Assembly: GCF_029633865.1 (NCBI RefSeq)
Contig: NC_079212.1
Span: 104,758,473 to 104,822,472, forward strand
Direction: 5' to 3'
Origin: Lampris incognitus
Lineage: Eukaryota > Chordata > Actinopteri > Lampriformes > Lampridae
DNA: 64,000 nucleotides
The notes under the pieces were generated by a model. That model searched no databases, was not told the origin of the DNA, and saw only the letters and a program-made list of their open reading frames with translations. A program made the translations under genes and the position numbers. Positions within the stretch are counted from its first letter, which is position 1. Every line of letters begins with the position of its first letter. Positions 13,640 through 24,169 of this stretch are shown piece by piece.

Positions 13640-14312
13640 GCAATGGCGTCTTTTTTAAAGCTAAGCCTGACAGCTGTCCTGTTACACAATGGCAATGTCC
13701 ACCCTTCAGTACCCATTGGCTACACATGAAATAAACGTACAATAACACGGAACTGTTGTTGAAACACATAAGTACAACAATGACGACTGAACATCTGTGG
13801 TGATCTAAAAGTATTGGCACTGCTACTAGGAATGCAGCTCAGATATACAAAGTACCGTTGTTTCCTTTGTGAATGGGATAGCTGTGCTAAAGAGTCACAT
13901 TACATTAAAAAGAACTGGCTGCTCCATAAGCATTTCATTCCAGGGCAGAAAAGTGTGGCGCATAAACCACTTGTCGACCCAACAAAGATATTTCTGCCTC
14001 CTCTTCATATAAAACTCGGATTGATGAAACATTTTGTGAAAACAATGAACAAAGAAGGTGATGTATTTTGCTATTTGAGGCAGATGTTTCCAAGACTAAC
14101 TGATGCCAAGATTAAGGAAGGCATTTTTGTTGGTCCACAAATCAGACAGGTCATCAATGACAGGGACTTAAATGATCTGCTAGTGGGGCCAGAGAAAATA
14201 GCATGGAAGGCATTTAAGGATATGGAGAAATTTCTTGGCAACTACAGAGCACCAAACTACATTGAGCTTCTCGACAACATGCTTAAAGCATACAAAACCA
14301 TAAAGTGCAACA
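13640..14312 (+). pseudogene. Unclassified repeat-associated ORF, N-terminal part
   Basis: From about 13640 the frame reads 'SLTAVLLHNGN' and, after two stops, joins a long open stretch from 13814. That stretch has 'LALLLGMQLRYTKYRCFLC', 'DPTKIFLPPLHIKLGLMKHF', 'DAKIKEGIFVGPQIRQV' and 'FLGNYRAPNYIELL'. I know this as a high-copy uncharacterised protein family found in fish, cnidarians and arthropods, always with repeats. The continuation ('LGAVSDEHGERFHQDIAT') is found 4.9 kb away at 19205-19420. The N-terminal part carries a likely Cys-rich segment (CFLC...C). Catalytic mechanism is not known to me. It is dead here because of stops and the insertions. Confidence 0.6.
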
Positions 14313-14438
14313 TCCATCCATCCATTATCCAAACTGCTTATCCTGCTCTCAGGGTCGCGGGATGCTGGCGCCTATCCCAGCAGTCACTGGACGGCAGGCG
14401 GGGAGACACCCTGGACTGGCCACCAGGCCATCACGGGC
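14313..14438 (-). mobile_element. SINE-B 3' fragment
   Basis: Starts with the ATCC-repeat tail, then the standard 'ttatcctgctctcagggtcg' body; ends after 'ggccatcacgggc'. The tRNA-like head is missing. Confidence 0.8.
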
Positions 14439-14639
14439 ATATAGACATATATATGTCAATAAATAAAATGTACAGTCATTTCAATGACCAAGTACAGCGA
14501 ATACATTTTAAGTTAAGGGTCTTGTTTAATACACACGGCACAGATACATATACAGTAATAAACTTAGCAATTACACTTTGCATTGTCAATGTAAGATGTC
14601 TAACAAAGTTTGTCCGACAATGAGAAGATGAGATACCCA

Positions 14640-14668
14640 AATTGATGGATGAAGTGGAGGAGTACTGC

Positions 14669-14720
<52 letters not shown>

Positions 14721-14812
14721 GGTTGCATTTTTTTAGCACAAACATTCAATTTGAGGAGTCAGAGGAAAATTTTCTTTCTTTCTGTGAGAAACGGGAATCC
14801 TCATTCCCACGG
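14640..14812 (+). pseudogene. hAT transposase remnant 2, left piece
   Basis: The translated stretch '...FEESEENFLSFCEKRESSFPRL' matches the segment just before the C-terminal dimerisation domain of hAT transposases. It is interrupted upstream by a (CAAT)n run (14670-14720) and downstream by (CAA)n and the complete hAT at 14865. Confidence 0.5.
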
Positions 14813-14842
14813 CTACAGCAGCAACAACAACAACAACAACAA
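14670..14842. repeat. (CAAT)n and (CAA)n microsatellites
   Basis: Pure CAAT repeats at 14670-14720 and CAA repeats at 14819-14842. The second is followed by 'ttttgtatagcgccttt', the end of an L2-like retroposon tail in minus orientation. Confidence 0.9.
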
Positions 14843-15823
14843 CTTTGTTTTGTATAGCGCCTTTCAGGGGCGGATCTAGAGAAATATTCATGGGGTGGCA
14901 AGCGGGTGGCATGGAGACTTTGAGGGGTGGCAGAAATATATATCTGTTGATTTAATCACAAACAATCACATATATCAATATTTGCTCAGAAAGGCCCCCA
15001 AATTTAGATATTTGAACTCAAAAACATTATTGTGGCACAATTAAAACACTGAATAGAAATATCTGAAGCTAGCATTAGAAATCTTTTTTTTTCTTTAACC
15101 AAATCTTTACGCATTTTTGGATGTTCCCAAACTAAAACCGATGAAAGGATGAGGGCAAAACCAACAAAATTGAGAAACTAAAAGTTAAAGCCACCTTTAA
15201 TCTCTCTGTAGCCTAAAAACTAGGCAAAGCTGCAAAAACCCATTAAATTATTGCACTATATAAAAAAGCTGACTTGCCTATCCCCAGAATTCTTTTGCAC
15301 TACTAGACCAGCAGGGGTCATCAAATTTATGCAAATACTGCAGCAATAGGTCTGTTAAATTAATAAATCTCATTTGTATTTGTCAGGCAATTGTAGATAT
15401 GAGTTATTCCTATCAGCTGTCAATCATAACTCCAACTTTAGTGCAACAGTCAAATTTAGTTACAGGATTAAGCCACTCCATTTTGCTTACATTCAGTTTC
15501 CAAACCTTCTATTGCAGAAATAAATCAAAAACTGATTTCATCATTTAAGTTTTTTGTAAACAGAAATTTCAACTGAAATGAAGTGGATGGAAATAACAGG
15601 CCTGCTTTTAACATCCTAATTTCATCAACAATGCAGTAACATTCTTTGGACCATATCATTCTGGCAAAAAGACATGAAACAAGAATGTAAATTACACATA
15701 TTCATGACTTTCCAGAAAAAGCCTTACATTAGCAGTGCCAGTGCAGCATAAAGTTGACATGAATCTACATGAGCTGAATACGGCAATTACCATGTTGTTC
15801 TGCAAAATGCTTAATAAACTTAT

Positions 15824-16540
15824 TTAGAAAGCTTTGCTGCGTTTTGATCCAATGCTGAGTATAGCCAAACTTGACAATCTATTCCCCGTCATAGCAGACC
15901 GCAAATAATTCTTTATAGTCCTGAGAGTTGAAAAACTCCATTCACACGCTGTACTGCTCACTGGTAACACTGCAGCTATTTTGCACAACCTGAACAGCTC
16001 CTGGTATGGCTCCAAAAATTGTGCAAATTCCATCAGAATGCTGGACTCTTTTTTTGTTTCGTTTTTTATTTTCTGTAGTTTATCTAACACTCTCCTTGTC
16101 TGATGAAGTTAATGTTTTAGATCTTCAGTATTTGACTCATAAGCATTGGCCAATAGGAGAAGAGCTTCCGCGCTCAAAAAAACTACTGCTTGAAGGATTT
16201 AGTGCCAGGACACCTTTCATGATGTTGGCAGTTTGTATTTGAAAATCGTCTTTCTATTTCTCCAACCATGTTATCAATGACTGGGTAGTACACTTTGACA
16301 CGAAAACGGTCTTTGTTATCAGGTACTACATGCTGTCCAAGCGATGAAGCAATGACACAATCCTGAAGTGTTCTTGTTGTCCGTTTTGGTTGTGCTGGGT
16401 TGTAGAAATGTCACTTATTTTACACGTGTCAAGTGTTTCAGTCCACAGTTCATCTCAAAAGGCCTCACTACGATAACGTAGCAACGTCTCTTTGAGTGCT
16501 TCAATTAGCTCAACAGCCTTAGCATGGTCCACTAGACTGG
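15824..16540 (-). pseudogene. hAT transposase remnant 1, C-terminal region
   Basis: The 88-codon frame 15824-16090 ends with the hAT dimerisation domain: 'LPVSSTACEWSFSTLRTIK' then 'YLRSAMTGNRLSSLAIL'. The Glu of the CExxFS motif is retained. Upstream pieces (16100-16540), read through several frameshifts, include 'NIMKGVLALNPSSS', typical of ZMYM1-like transposases. In hAT enzymes this region pairs subunits and completes the RNase-H-like active site. There are too many lesions for function. Confidence 0.7.
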
Positions 16541-16739
16541 AGCATTTCTGACAAAAAAAACAATTGTTGGTAACGTTAGCTGCCTGCCCAAATCCAGAGA
16601 GACTCAGACGCACCGGTGAATATTCGCGTCAGTTTTAGTCAGGTTTAATCCGTCCCAGAAACACGAGTTATTATTACCAAACAAAACGACCCCACCACCA
16701 TCCTTCTGCGGCTGTTCTGTAACGTAACGCTGTTACCGT

Positions 16740-16770
<31 letters not shown>

Positions 16771-17154
16771 GCTAAGTTGGCACAGTTAGCTTGGTTGCAA
16801 ACGTGGCTAATGGCTAACAGTTAGCTAGCAAACGTGGCTAAAGGAAACCGTGGCTCGTCTCGCAAACAAACACTTTATGTGGACTTCGACACTGTCTGAC
16901 TTTTCTGTCTATATGGAGGAATCCGACGACGACTTTATAGTTCAGTGTCTTTATTTCAACGGTGACGGTTACAATCATACAGTAGCTAGCTCCACAGTAG
17001 TGACTCGTCTGAGCGCTAAAAATAGACCGACGATTATGTGGTTCCCCTGCGTCCTCATGCGTCAGACGGACCAATCAGCTTGCAGCTAACTTAACAGCCA
17101 ATAGGAGTGCTTGTATCACATCCTTATAGCCAAACGGGCTATTATATTCTAGAG

Positions 17155-17400
17155 CAGTGTTTCTCAACCCAGTCCTCAAGGACCCCCTATCCTGCATATT
17201 TTCTTTGCAACCCTGAATAGGTGTACCTGTTTGTAGTTATTCAACCAATCAGCAATGAATTTTGTCAGATGTTGCACACCTTGCATAATTAAGTGCTGCG
17301 AGATGATTGGTCGAGTAAGTACAAGCGGGGCTACCTATGCGGGGTGACGATGAAAATCTGCAGGGTAGGGGTTCCTTGAGGACTGGGTTGAGAAACACTG
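17155..17400. mobile_element. hAT-type MITE
   Basis: 246 bases with long inverted ends: CAGTGTTTCTCAACCCAGTC at the left and its near-complement at the right. A perfect 8-bp duplication TTCTAGAG flanks it (17147-17154 and 17401-17408). There is no coding capacity. The 8-bp duplication and the CAGTGTTTCTCAA end place it with hAT elements. Confidence 0.9.
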
Positions 17401-17578
17401 TTCTAGAGAATATTACAGACACCACTAGCGTTGCACTTTTATGATTTCTCTAATTTCTTAATAGATCATGTACAGTAGTATTACCGTATGGTCTGCCGAG
17501 TCCGACTGCCGCCCTCCTGCCCCCGCATCGTGGTGTGCAAGCCAAGTCGAGCAGCCCCCGTTGAGGGAAGGTCGTGTT

Positions 17579-18022
17579 TTTTTGGTTTGTTTGTTTGTTT
17601 GGTTGGGTTTTTTTTTCTCCCCAATTGCACTACTAGGCCAATTACCCCACTCTTCGGAGCCGTCCCGGTTGTTTCTCCACCCTCTCTGCCAAACCGTGGA
17701 GGGCTGCAGACTACCACATGCCTCCTCTGAGGAGTTTCACCAGGGGTACGTAGCGCGTGGGAGGAGTTTCACCAGGGGTACGTAGCGCGTGGGAGGATCA
17801 CGCTATTCCCCCTCCCCCTTGAACAGGCGCCTCGACCGACCAGAGGAGGCGCTAGTGCAGCGACCAGGACACATACCCATATTCGGCTTCCCACCCGCAG
17901 ACACGGACAATTGTATCTGTAGGGACGCCCGACCAAGCCGGAGGTAACACGGGGATTCGAACCAGCGATCCCCGCGTTGGTATGAGATGGAATAGACCGC
18001 TATGCTACCCGGACGCCCCCCA
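17579..18022 (-). mobile_element. SINE-A copy 2 with internal duplication
   Basis: Minus-strand copy with its tRNA-like head at the right (about 17950-18022). It is flanked by GAAGGTCGTGTT (17567-17578) and GGAGGGTCGTGTT (18025-18037). A 31-base unit 'gaggagtttcaccaggggta...' is duplicated in tandem at 17729-17794, and the neighbouring segment present in other copies is deleted. Confidence 0.8.
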
Positions 18023-18364
18023 AAGGAGGGTCGTGTTGCCCCATAGTAGAATCGAGGAGTAGCGTAATGTCTTTGTGCATTCACTTATACTCGGACATCG
18101 GAGTTTCGCGCTTTCTTCCTCTTTTTTGGGTGACTTTCGCTCTTTCCAGCCAGCCACAACTTTTCATATATGTTTTTTTTAAATTAGATTGTTCAGAACT
18201 GTTGTTCAGTGGGTATTGAAATTATTGTAGAAAACATGCGCTATTCCTCCGTTCGCTGGCCACAGAGCTGCTGGTAATACAATGCCTTACTGACTAATTC
18301 CAGTGGGTCAGCTACTTGAGTGAGTTCAATGTGAGTTTTTTGCACTGTTTTTGACCTTGGTGGC

Positions 18365-18950
18365 CCCACTAATGGCCTCCGAGACCAAGCTATAATGCTA
18401 AAGCGGCTTTGGTGACCGAGCCTTCTCCAGGGCTCTGGAACTCACTCCCCCAAATCATTAGAGACTCAGAATCCCTCCCATTCTTCCAATCCCGTCTCAA
18501 GACACACCTCTTCTCCATTGCCTTCTCGTGCCCCCCCCCCCCGTTCTCTCTTCCACCCCTAAACTGAGGCAGACTAAGGACCGAGCACTCGACCTGCTCC
18601 CTCCCTCAACTCCCTCCCCAACTCCCTCTCCAGGCACATCAGCCACTGCTGTGGGCTGCCCACGTTCAAGTCATTAATCAGGACTCACCTCTTCAGACTT
18701 CATCTGTGATTTATGTGGTTTATGATGTTTGTTTTTCTTTCCCTTTTGTATCTGTCCAAGTCGGAGAGTACTGCTGGCGTCGTGTGTGGCTGCCGCCTCT
18801 CCCTCTCATAGCCATCCCCCCTTCCCATCCACCCCTGTATGTCTGCGTTGTTTATCTGTTGTCTTGTTTCATCCTGTTCATTGTAAAGCGACTTGAGTAT
18901 TAGAAAAGTGCTATATAAGTTTAATTTAGTATTATTATTATTATTAGAAC
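18365..18950 (+). mobile_element. L2-type LINE 3' end
   Basis: Contains the C-terminal protein remnant 'ALELTPQIIRDSESLPFFQS' followed by 'RLKTHLFS', a long 3' untranslated region and the classic end 'gtaaagcgacttgagtatta...gtgctatataag' with an (ATT)n tail. 5'-truncated and non-functional. Confidence 0.75.
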
Positions 18951-19035
18951 TGGTGTGGAAGCTGGGGTGGCAAGGCGTTTTCTAGGGGTGGCTGCCACCC
19001 CATGCCACCCCTGTAGATCCGCCCCTGGCGGCTTT

Positions 19036-19196
19036 CAAGGAACCCAAGGACCTTGCAAGGAGAATCTTGTGCATTTCTGCAACAAGCGCTGCGAGTGAAT
19101 GCTCATCCAGCGAAGCAGGGCGCATTAGAGGCAAGAAGAAAATGCCCGAATCCTGGCACAGTGGATGCTATTTTATTTTGGCACAGTGCAAAAAAA
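19036..19196 (+). pseudogene. hAT transposase remnant 2, right piece
   Basis: Translated stretch 'RILCISATSAASEC' followed by a degenerate 'EAGRI...' segment, the hAT C-terminal dimerisation motif. Together with 14640-14812 it is one gene split by the insertion of hAT 1 and a retroposon tail. It is followed by an A-run. Confidence 0.55.
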
Positions 19197-19204
19197 AAAA
19201 AGCA

Positions 19205-19420
19205 ACATTGTCATTGAAAATTAATTTTCTGCATTCACACTTGGACCTGTTCTCTGCTGATCTTGGTGCAGTCAGTGACGAACATGGTGAAAGGTTTCAT
19301 CAGGACATTGCGACAAATGGAAGAGAGGTATCAGGCCACCTGTAATACATCAATGCAGGACGACTATTGCTGGACACTGACACGAGTACAAACGAAAATC
19401 AGCTGCAAAATATTTTAAGC
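19205..19420 (+). pseudogene. Unclassified repeat-associated ORF, C-terminal part
   Basis: Continues the frame lost at 14312: 'SLKINFLHSHLDLFSADLG', then 'AVSDEHGERFHQDIAT', a frameshift, and 'DDYCWTL' near 19360. The shared bases GCAACAT occur at 14307-14313 and 19203-19209 at the two sides of the interruption. Confidence 0.6.
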
Positions 19421-19502
19421 TCAGTTGAACTCACACAACGTGTCAGTCAGTATCATCATGCCAGTAAACATTAAATTCAATAAAAGTTATTTTAGGGCGA
19501 CT

Positions 19503-19826
19503 CTTCATCCCCGTGTTACTTCCGGCTTGGTCAGGCGTCCCTACAGACACAATTGGCCGTGTCTGCGGGTGGGAAGCCGGATGTGGGTATGTGTCCTGGT
19601 CGCCGCCCTAGCGCCTCCTCTGGTCGGTCGGGGCATCTGTTCGGGGGGGAGGGGGAACTGAAGGGAATAGCGTGATCCTCCCAAGCGCTACATCTCCCTG
19701 GCGAAACTCCTCACTGTCAGGTGAAAAGTGGCTGGCGACTCCACATGTATCGGAGGAGGCATGTGGTAGTCTGCAGCACTCCCCGGATCGGCAGAGGGGG
19801 TGGAGCAGCGACGGGGACGAGAGTGC
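19503..19826 (+). mobile_element. SINE-A copy 3, truncated at both ends
   Basis: Begins at 'catccccgtgttacttccgg' and ends after 'gtggagcagcgacgggga'. The body matches the other copies; both the tRNA-like head and the tail are missing. Confidence 0.75.
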
Positions 19827-19902
19827 AACATAGGTCCTTAAAATTGTGTCTTGTTTTGGCTTGGCAGTCTCAATAATATTTCCCCTGACTACACCCTTAG
19901 TA

Positions 19903-20960
19903 TACACTGATCAGAACCAGCTTTATTTGCCAAGTGTGCCTATGCACACGAGGAAACTGACTTCGGTTCACAGCAGCTTCTGGCACTTGCAGACATCACT
20001 CACACAGAAAAAGGGAGAGAAAAAAAACAAAAACAAAAAAAAGAAGAAATAAATGGAGGCGGCACGGTTGCGTTGTGGTTAGCGCGGTCGCCTCACAGCA
20101 AGAAGGTCCTGGGTTCGAGCCCCGGGGTAGTCCAACTTTGGCGGGTCGTCCTCTGTGTGGAGTTTGCATGTTCTCCCGCGTCAGTGTGAGTTTCCTCCGG
20201 GTGCTCCGGTTTCCTCCCACAATCCAAATACATGTAGGTCAGGTGCATCGGCCATACTACATCGTCTCTAGGTGTGAATGTGTGTGTGTGTCGGCCCGGT
20301 GATGGCCTTGTGGCCTGTCCGGGGTGTCTCCTCACAGAATAGAGATCTTTATTCTGCTGTGTTTCCCCGCCTGCTGTCCAGTGACTGCTGGAATAGGCTC
20401 CAGCATCCCTGTGACCCTGAGAGCAGGACAAGCGGTTCAGATAATGGATGGATGGAAATAAATGGAACAACAACAGGACATTGGAGGCAAGCATGTATGC
20501 ACAATAGGTATGTTGCTACTATACAGAGATGTGTTATTGTTGAGTAATCAACAACTTATCCCCATATATTATTGCTTACATACTATGTGTCCTGGGTGGG
20601 TGTGTGTGTCCTGGGTGTGGGGGGTCTGTGCTGATTCTGCCAACCCGTTTCTGGGCTCTAGAGGTGTACAAGTCCTACAGGGTGGGCAGGGGAGCATCAG
20701 TGATGTTTTCTGCTGTCCTTACTGTTCACTGAAGTCAGTTTCTCTCCTGTTTTGTTGCCGCACCGAACCAGACGGTGATGGATGTGCACAGGACAGGTTC
20801 AATGACTGCGGTGTAGAACGGGCTTAACAGCTCCTGTGGCACACCAAAATTCCCCAATTGCTGCAGAAAGAACATCCTCTGCTGGGCCTGGTGTTTGGGG
20901 GACCAGCACACATCCACTGGGAGAGATGAGTTGGGTGGAATTGTCTTAACTTGAAGTGTG
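19903..20960 (-). mobile_element. Rex1/CR1-like LINE 3' end, split by SINE-B
   Basis: On the minus strand, 20735-20960 encodes the end of a reverse transcriptase polyprotein ('QQRMFFLQQLGNFGVPQELL', then 'FYTAVIEPVLCTSITVWFG'). The 3' untranslated region runs from 20690 to 19903, ending at 'ctttatttgccaagtgtgcc'. A full SINE-B interrupts it at 20058-20455. A second 3' end of the same family lies at 62600-62880. Confidence 0.7.
20058..20455 (+). mobile_element. SINE-B, full length
   Basis: The complete reference copy of this family in the window. The tRNA-like head (20058-20135) has an A-box-like 'tgtggttagcgcgg' and B-box-like 'gggttcgagcccc'. The body includes 'gtttgcatgttctccc', and the tail is (GGAT)n. 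A perfect 11-bp duplication AAATAAATGGA flanks it (20047-20057 and 20456-20466). Confidence 0.9.
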
Positions 20961-22182
20961 CTTTTGCTTACAGCAAAAACCTCACACTTTTGACCTACAA
21001 ACACAGCAACTTTAAAAAAGACACAAACAGAAGGGCTACAAACATATTTCATTAACCACTGGAACAGGTGAAGAGCTGAAACAAATGGCTCTATGACTGA
21101 CTGAGCAGTGGAAATTTAAAAGCAAACTCATTTGGAGCCCAAAGGATGCTTTCATATGACTCCAGGAAACAAGAGGTCCTTTAAACCGGTATTTTGATAT
21201 TGCACTGAAATGTAATGCACCGGGGAAGAAGTCCAACGTCACGCTTTTTTAGGGTGCCCCAAACTCCATGGGCATAGACATGTACTGTACAAGCCGCTGT
21301 GATTGGATTTGTCTTTTCTGATTTAAAATGAAGCAAAACGACTGTCGGTCCAGGAGAGCTTAAACACAAGGCAAACCTGCAGCCTGCTTGGGATCATTAA
21401 GGGTGACGTGTCATTTCAAATCTGTTAGTCAAACAAGCTTGTGGTTAGCCGCAGTTCTTGGACTTGGTGACTAAGGTTAACACATCACGTGGGAAGTGAA
21501 TAGAAAATATAAAAACCTTTTTTTGTCTCTCATGTGACAAGTGCCCAATGAGCAAAAAAAAAAAAAAAAAACCTGCCAAAGTATAAAATGTCAAGCATCC
21601 CATAGAAAGTAATGCAATATAACTCGTATTGACAGATGGGGGTAGCCTGTTAAAGTCTAATGGGGTCAGGCGTTGTATTTCGATTTGATCCACAGCCGTG
21701 AGCAGTCAAGCAACATAGCGACACGTTCGGATACTACATCGTGGATGGGTCATCTTATGCTATTCATCATCTGCACACATCCATATACTGTATACAGAAT
21801 TGATTTTTTTTTTATGTATCTCTGCTCCTATCTTCCCTCCGGCTCATTGTTTTATTAACATTGTGCTCTGTGGAGGAGTAGCATGTCCACTCTTACAGTA
21901 GTTTGACCTTTTGTTTGACAGCGTCTGCTATGATGCTTTTCACTGCCTCAGGACTTTATCACCAGGGATGGAGAGAAGGAGAGGAGAGGAGACGAGAGGA
22001 GAATGGCCTTGACAAGTGTAGAAATGAGCAGTTCAGTGCAGAGATGGGTTGACAAAGGAAGAATATAGCAGAGTAGATGACAGTGAAGGAGTGCAGTACT
22101 GAGCAGAATCAAATAAAGGGAAGCAGTCACGGTTTTCAGCATTAACACCATTGTTGGGATGACACGCCATCAGCTGCATAAT

Positions 22183-22310
22183 ACTGAGCAATCATGTGTC
22201 TCTCAGAAGCTGCGTATCCGAACGCCGTATAAAGACGCCGATTCATGGGTTCTCCGTGTCGCTGGCAGCCACTTCGGCAGCTTTTCAGAGACACACAGTA
22301 GACTGCTCAG
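22183..22310. repeat. Imperfect inverted repeat
   Basis: The left arm 22183-22213 ('ctgagcaatcatgtgtctct...') is complementary, about 80%, to 22277-22310 ('gcagcttttcagagacaca...tgctcag'), with a loop of about 60 bases. It could be an eroded MITE or a chance hairpin. Confidence 0.4.
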
Positions 22311-23924
22311 GATTATGGCTGCTAACGGAGAGTTATCCATGCACTACCTATATAGCGATAATGTTGAAAATTTAAAATGATAGGGCAGGTAAGGGGAAAG
22401 GAGGTGAAGGGAAAGTTGTCAAAATGACAAGAGAAGATGGAAACATGAAGCAGAGAAAGAGTAAAGTGCAGGCTGCAGTACAGCAGAGAAGACCGTTGTA
22501 ATGGAGAGGCACTGGCTAATGGGGAAAAAAAAGGGGCAGAAGGGGAGAAACTTTATACTCTAGTTAACATCAATTTGCAGAAGTTTGACTTAGATGTCTG
22601 GTCTTGTGAACAGATGACTAATTCTGACCATTACTCCTTTCAGCTCCCTAGCTGGTTTTACTTTGTCTTTCTAGGTAGTTGACATAGTGGTGTTTCATAA
22701 AGGTCAGTGGATTTTTCCACTGTCTGGGAAATGGTAAAAACCACAGAGACAGAGACAGACAGAGAGAGAGCGCAAGAGAGAGAGACAGACAGAGAGTGAC
22801 AGAGAGAGAAATAGGAAGACAACAAGGGCTTGTGCAACAAGGTCACAGGGTGCCAACCATCAAGTTCAGTCATCAGAAACCTAATGGTAAAAGACGCAGA
22901 TTTGTAATTGAGTAGTTGCCAGTTTCAGTCCACAGAATAACTTGAGGCTAATTTTGTTGGGGGAAACAAAGAACAATCAAGTTAATGTCCTTGCTTCCAT
23001 CACTAACCAATGCTTTAGTTCCTCTGAGCAGGTCATTGAACCCCAAAAACCCTCCATGGTGCTGCTAAGTTGCCAGCAGTAAGCTGCTGTGGTGGGCAGC
23101 TCCCGGGTGTGAATATGGATTAATCTGAGTGTAAAGCAAGGACCTGCTGACAAAAACCTCGACTTGCAACGATTACACAAAAAAAAAAAATATATATATA
23201 TATATATATATTTGAAGCCATCCAGCTGTCAAAAAAGGAATGGCAGTAGCAAACACCCCTGACATGTAGCAGCTACAGAAGAAAAACAGGCCAGTCTGAT
23301 GATATCTGCTTGATCATGTGACTTCTGCTACTGCATGTGTGAAATTCAGGTCTTGTCAGGTTAAATAAGCAACAGGTTGTAAACGATTATTACAGTCATG
23401 AGATCAGTAGCCCGGACTGACAAGCACCGCTGTGTGCGTTTCTGCGTGTGCTTGTGTGTCCAGGTCCTCAGAAAGCACATGACCACCACTTCCTGAAAAC
23501 AGTTTGCTCGTGACATTATCATGCACCCTCATATAGATAAAACGTTATTGGAGGCTGGATTCCGGGTTGGGATTATTTTGTCAGGATATGATTGAGAACT
23601 AGGGTCAGGCATATATTGTGTAAAGCAACCTTGTCATTTCTGAATCATTTCTTAACCTGTAACATGGAGGGGAAAAAAATTCCACAAATTGTGTGCGTGT
23701 GTGACATTAGCACTGATTGTATGTGTATTGTATGCTCGGTTAAGTTCTTGGCAAAGTAAGCAGGTATCACCTGGCAAGCCTGAATCATTATATTGCGTGA
23801 TCATTTCGCTTCGAAGGACAAACAAGTCAAACAAGAGGGACACAAACACCGTTTTATTGCTTCTCCAACCACACAAGCATCAGTACTCCAGAGGGCTCTC
23901 GTTGACTACATTCATTCCCAAGCC

Positions 23925-24000
23925 CCTAAACCTAACTATCAGGACTAAATTTCTAACCCTAATCCTTACCCTAACATTAACTTTAATCCTAACCTGAACT
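23925..24000. repeat. Degenerate telomere-like repeats
   Basis: A run of imperfect CCCTAA/CCTAAC units ('ctaaccctaatccttaccctaac' type). It is too diverged to be a telomere. Confidence 0.5.
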
Positions 24001-24118
24001 CTGAACCCGAGTCTTAATCCAAGAAGAAACCCTTGAAGAAATGATGACAGGCCAACATATCCTCACTCTTTTAAAAAACTCAATGAGTTCTCAAAATAGC
24101 TGAAGATGCACACACGTG

Positions 24119-24126
24119 CACGCACG

Positions 24127-24168
<42 letters not shown>
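24119..24168. repeat. (CA)n microsatellite
   Basis: CA dinucleotide run with a short CG-containing start. Confidence 0.95.

Positions 24169-24169
<1 letters not shown>

Larger units (their letters stand above)
14865..19027 (-). mobile_element. Complete hAT transposon 1 (ZMYM1-like), degraded
   Basis: Terminal inverted repeats CAGGGGCGGATCTAGAG (14865) and, from the right, CAGGGGCGGATCTACAG (ending at 19027). Flanking 8-bp target duplications GCGCCTTT (14857-14864) and GCGGCTTT (19028-19035) differ by one base. Transposase remnants read on the minus strand (15824-16540). The element itself carries a hAT-type MITE (17155-17400), a SINE-A (17579-18022) and an L2 3' end (18365-18950). Confidence 0.85.

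Noticed and set aside
13814..14623. 269-codon frame as a host gene
   Set aside because: It runs from the repeat ORF into a SINE-B fragment after 14312; family pattern, stops upstream and a far-away continuation mark it as a repeat pseudogene.
14670..14720. CRISPR-like or direct repeat array
   Set aside because: Simple (CAAT)n without unique spacers, in a vertebrate genome.
20058..20135. tRNA gene at the head of SINE-B (and heads of SINE-A copies)
   Set aside because: Only A- and B-box-like motifs remain; no complete cloverleaf can be drawn and the SINE body follows.
23925..24000. Interstitial telomere or chromosome fusion point
   Set aside because: The CCCTAA-like units are few and badly diverged; such degenerate runs are common in fish DNA.
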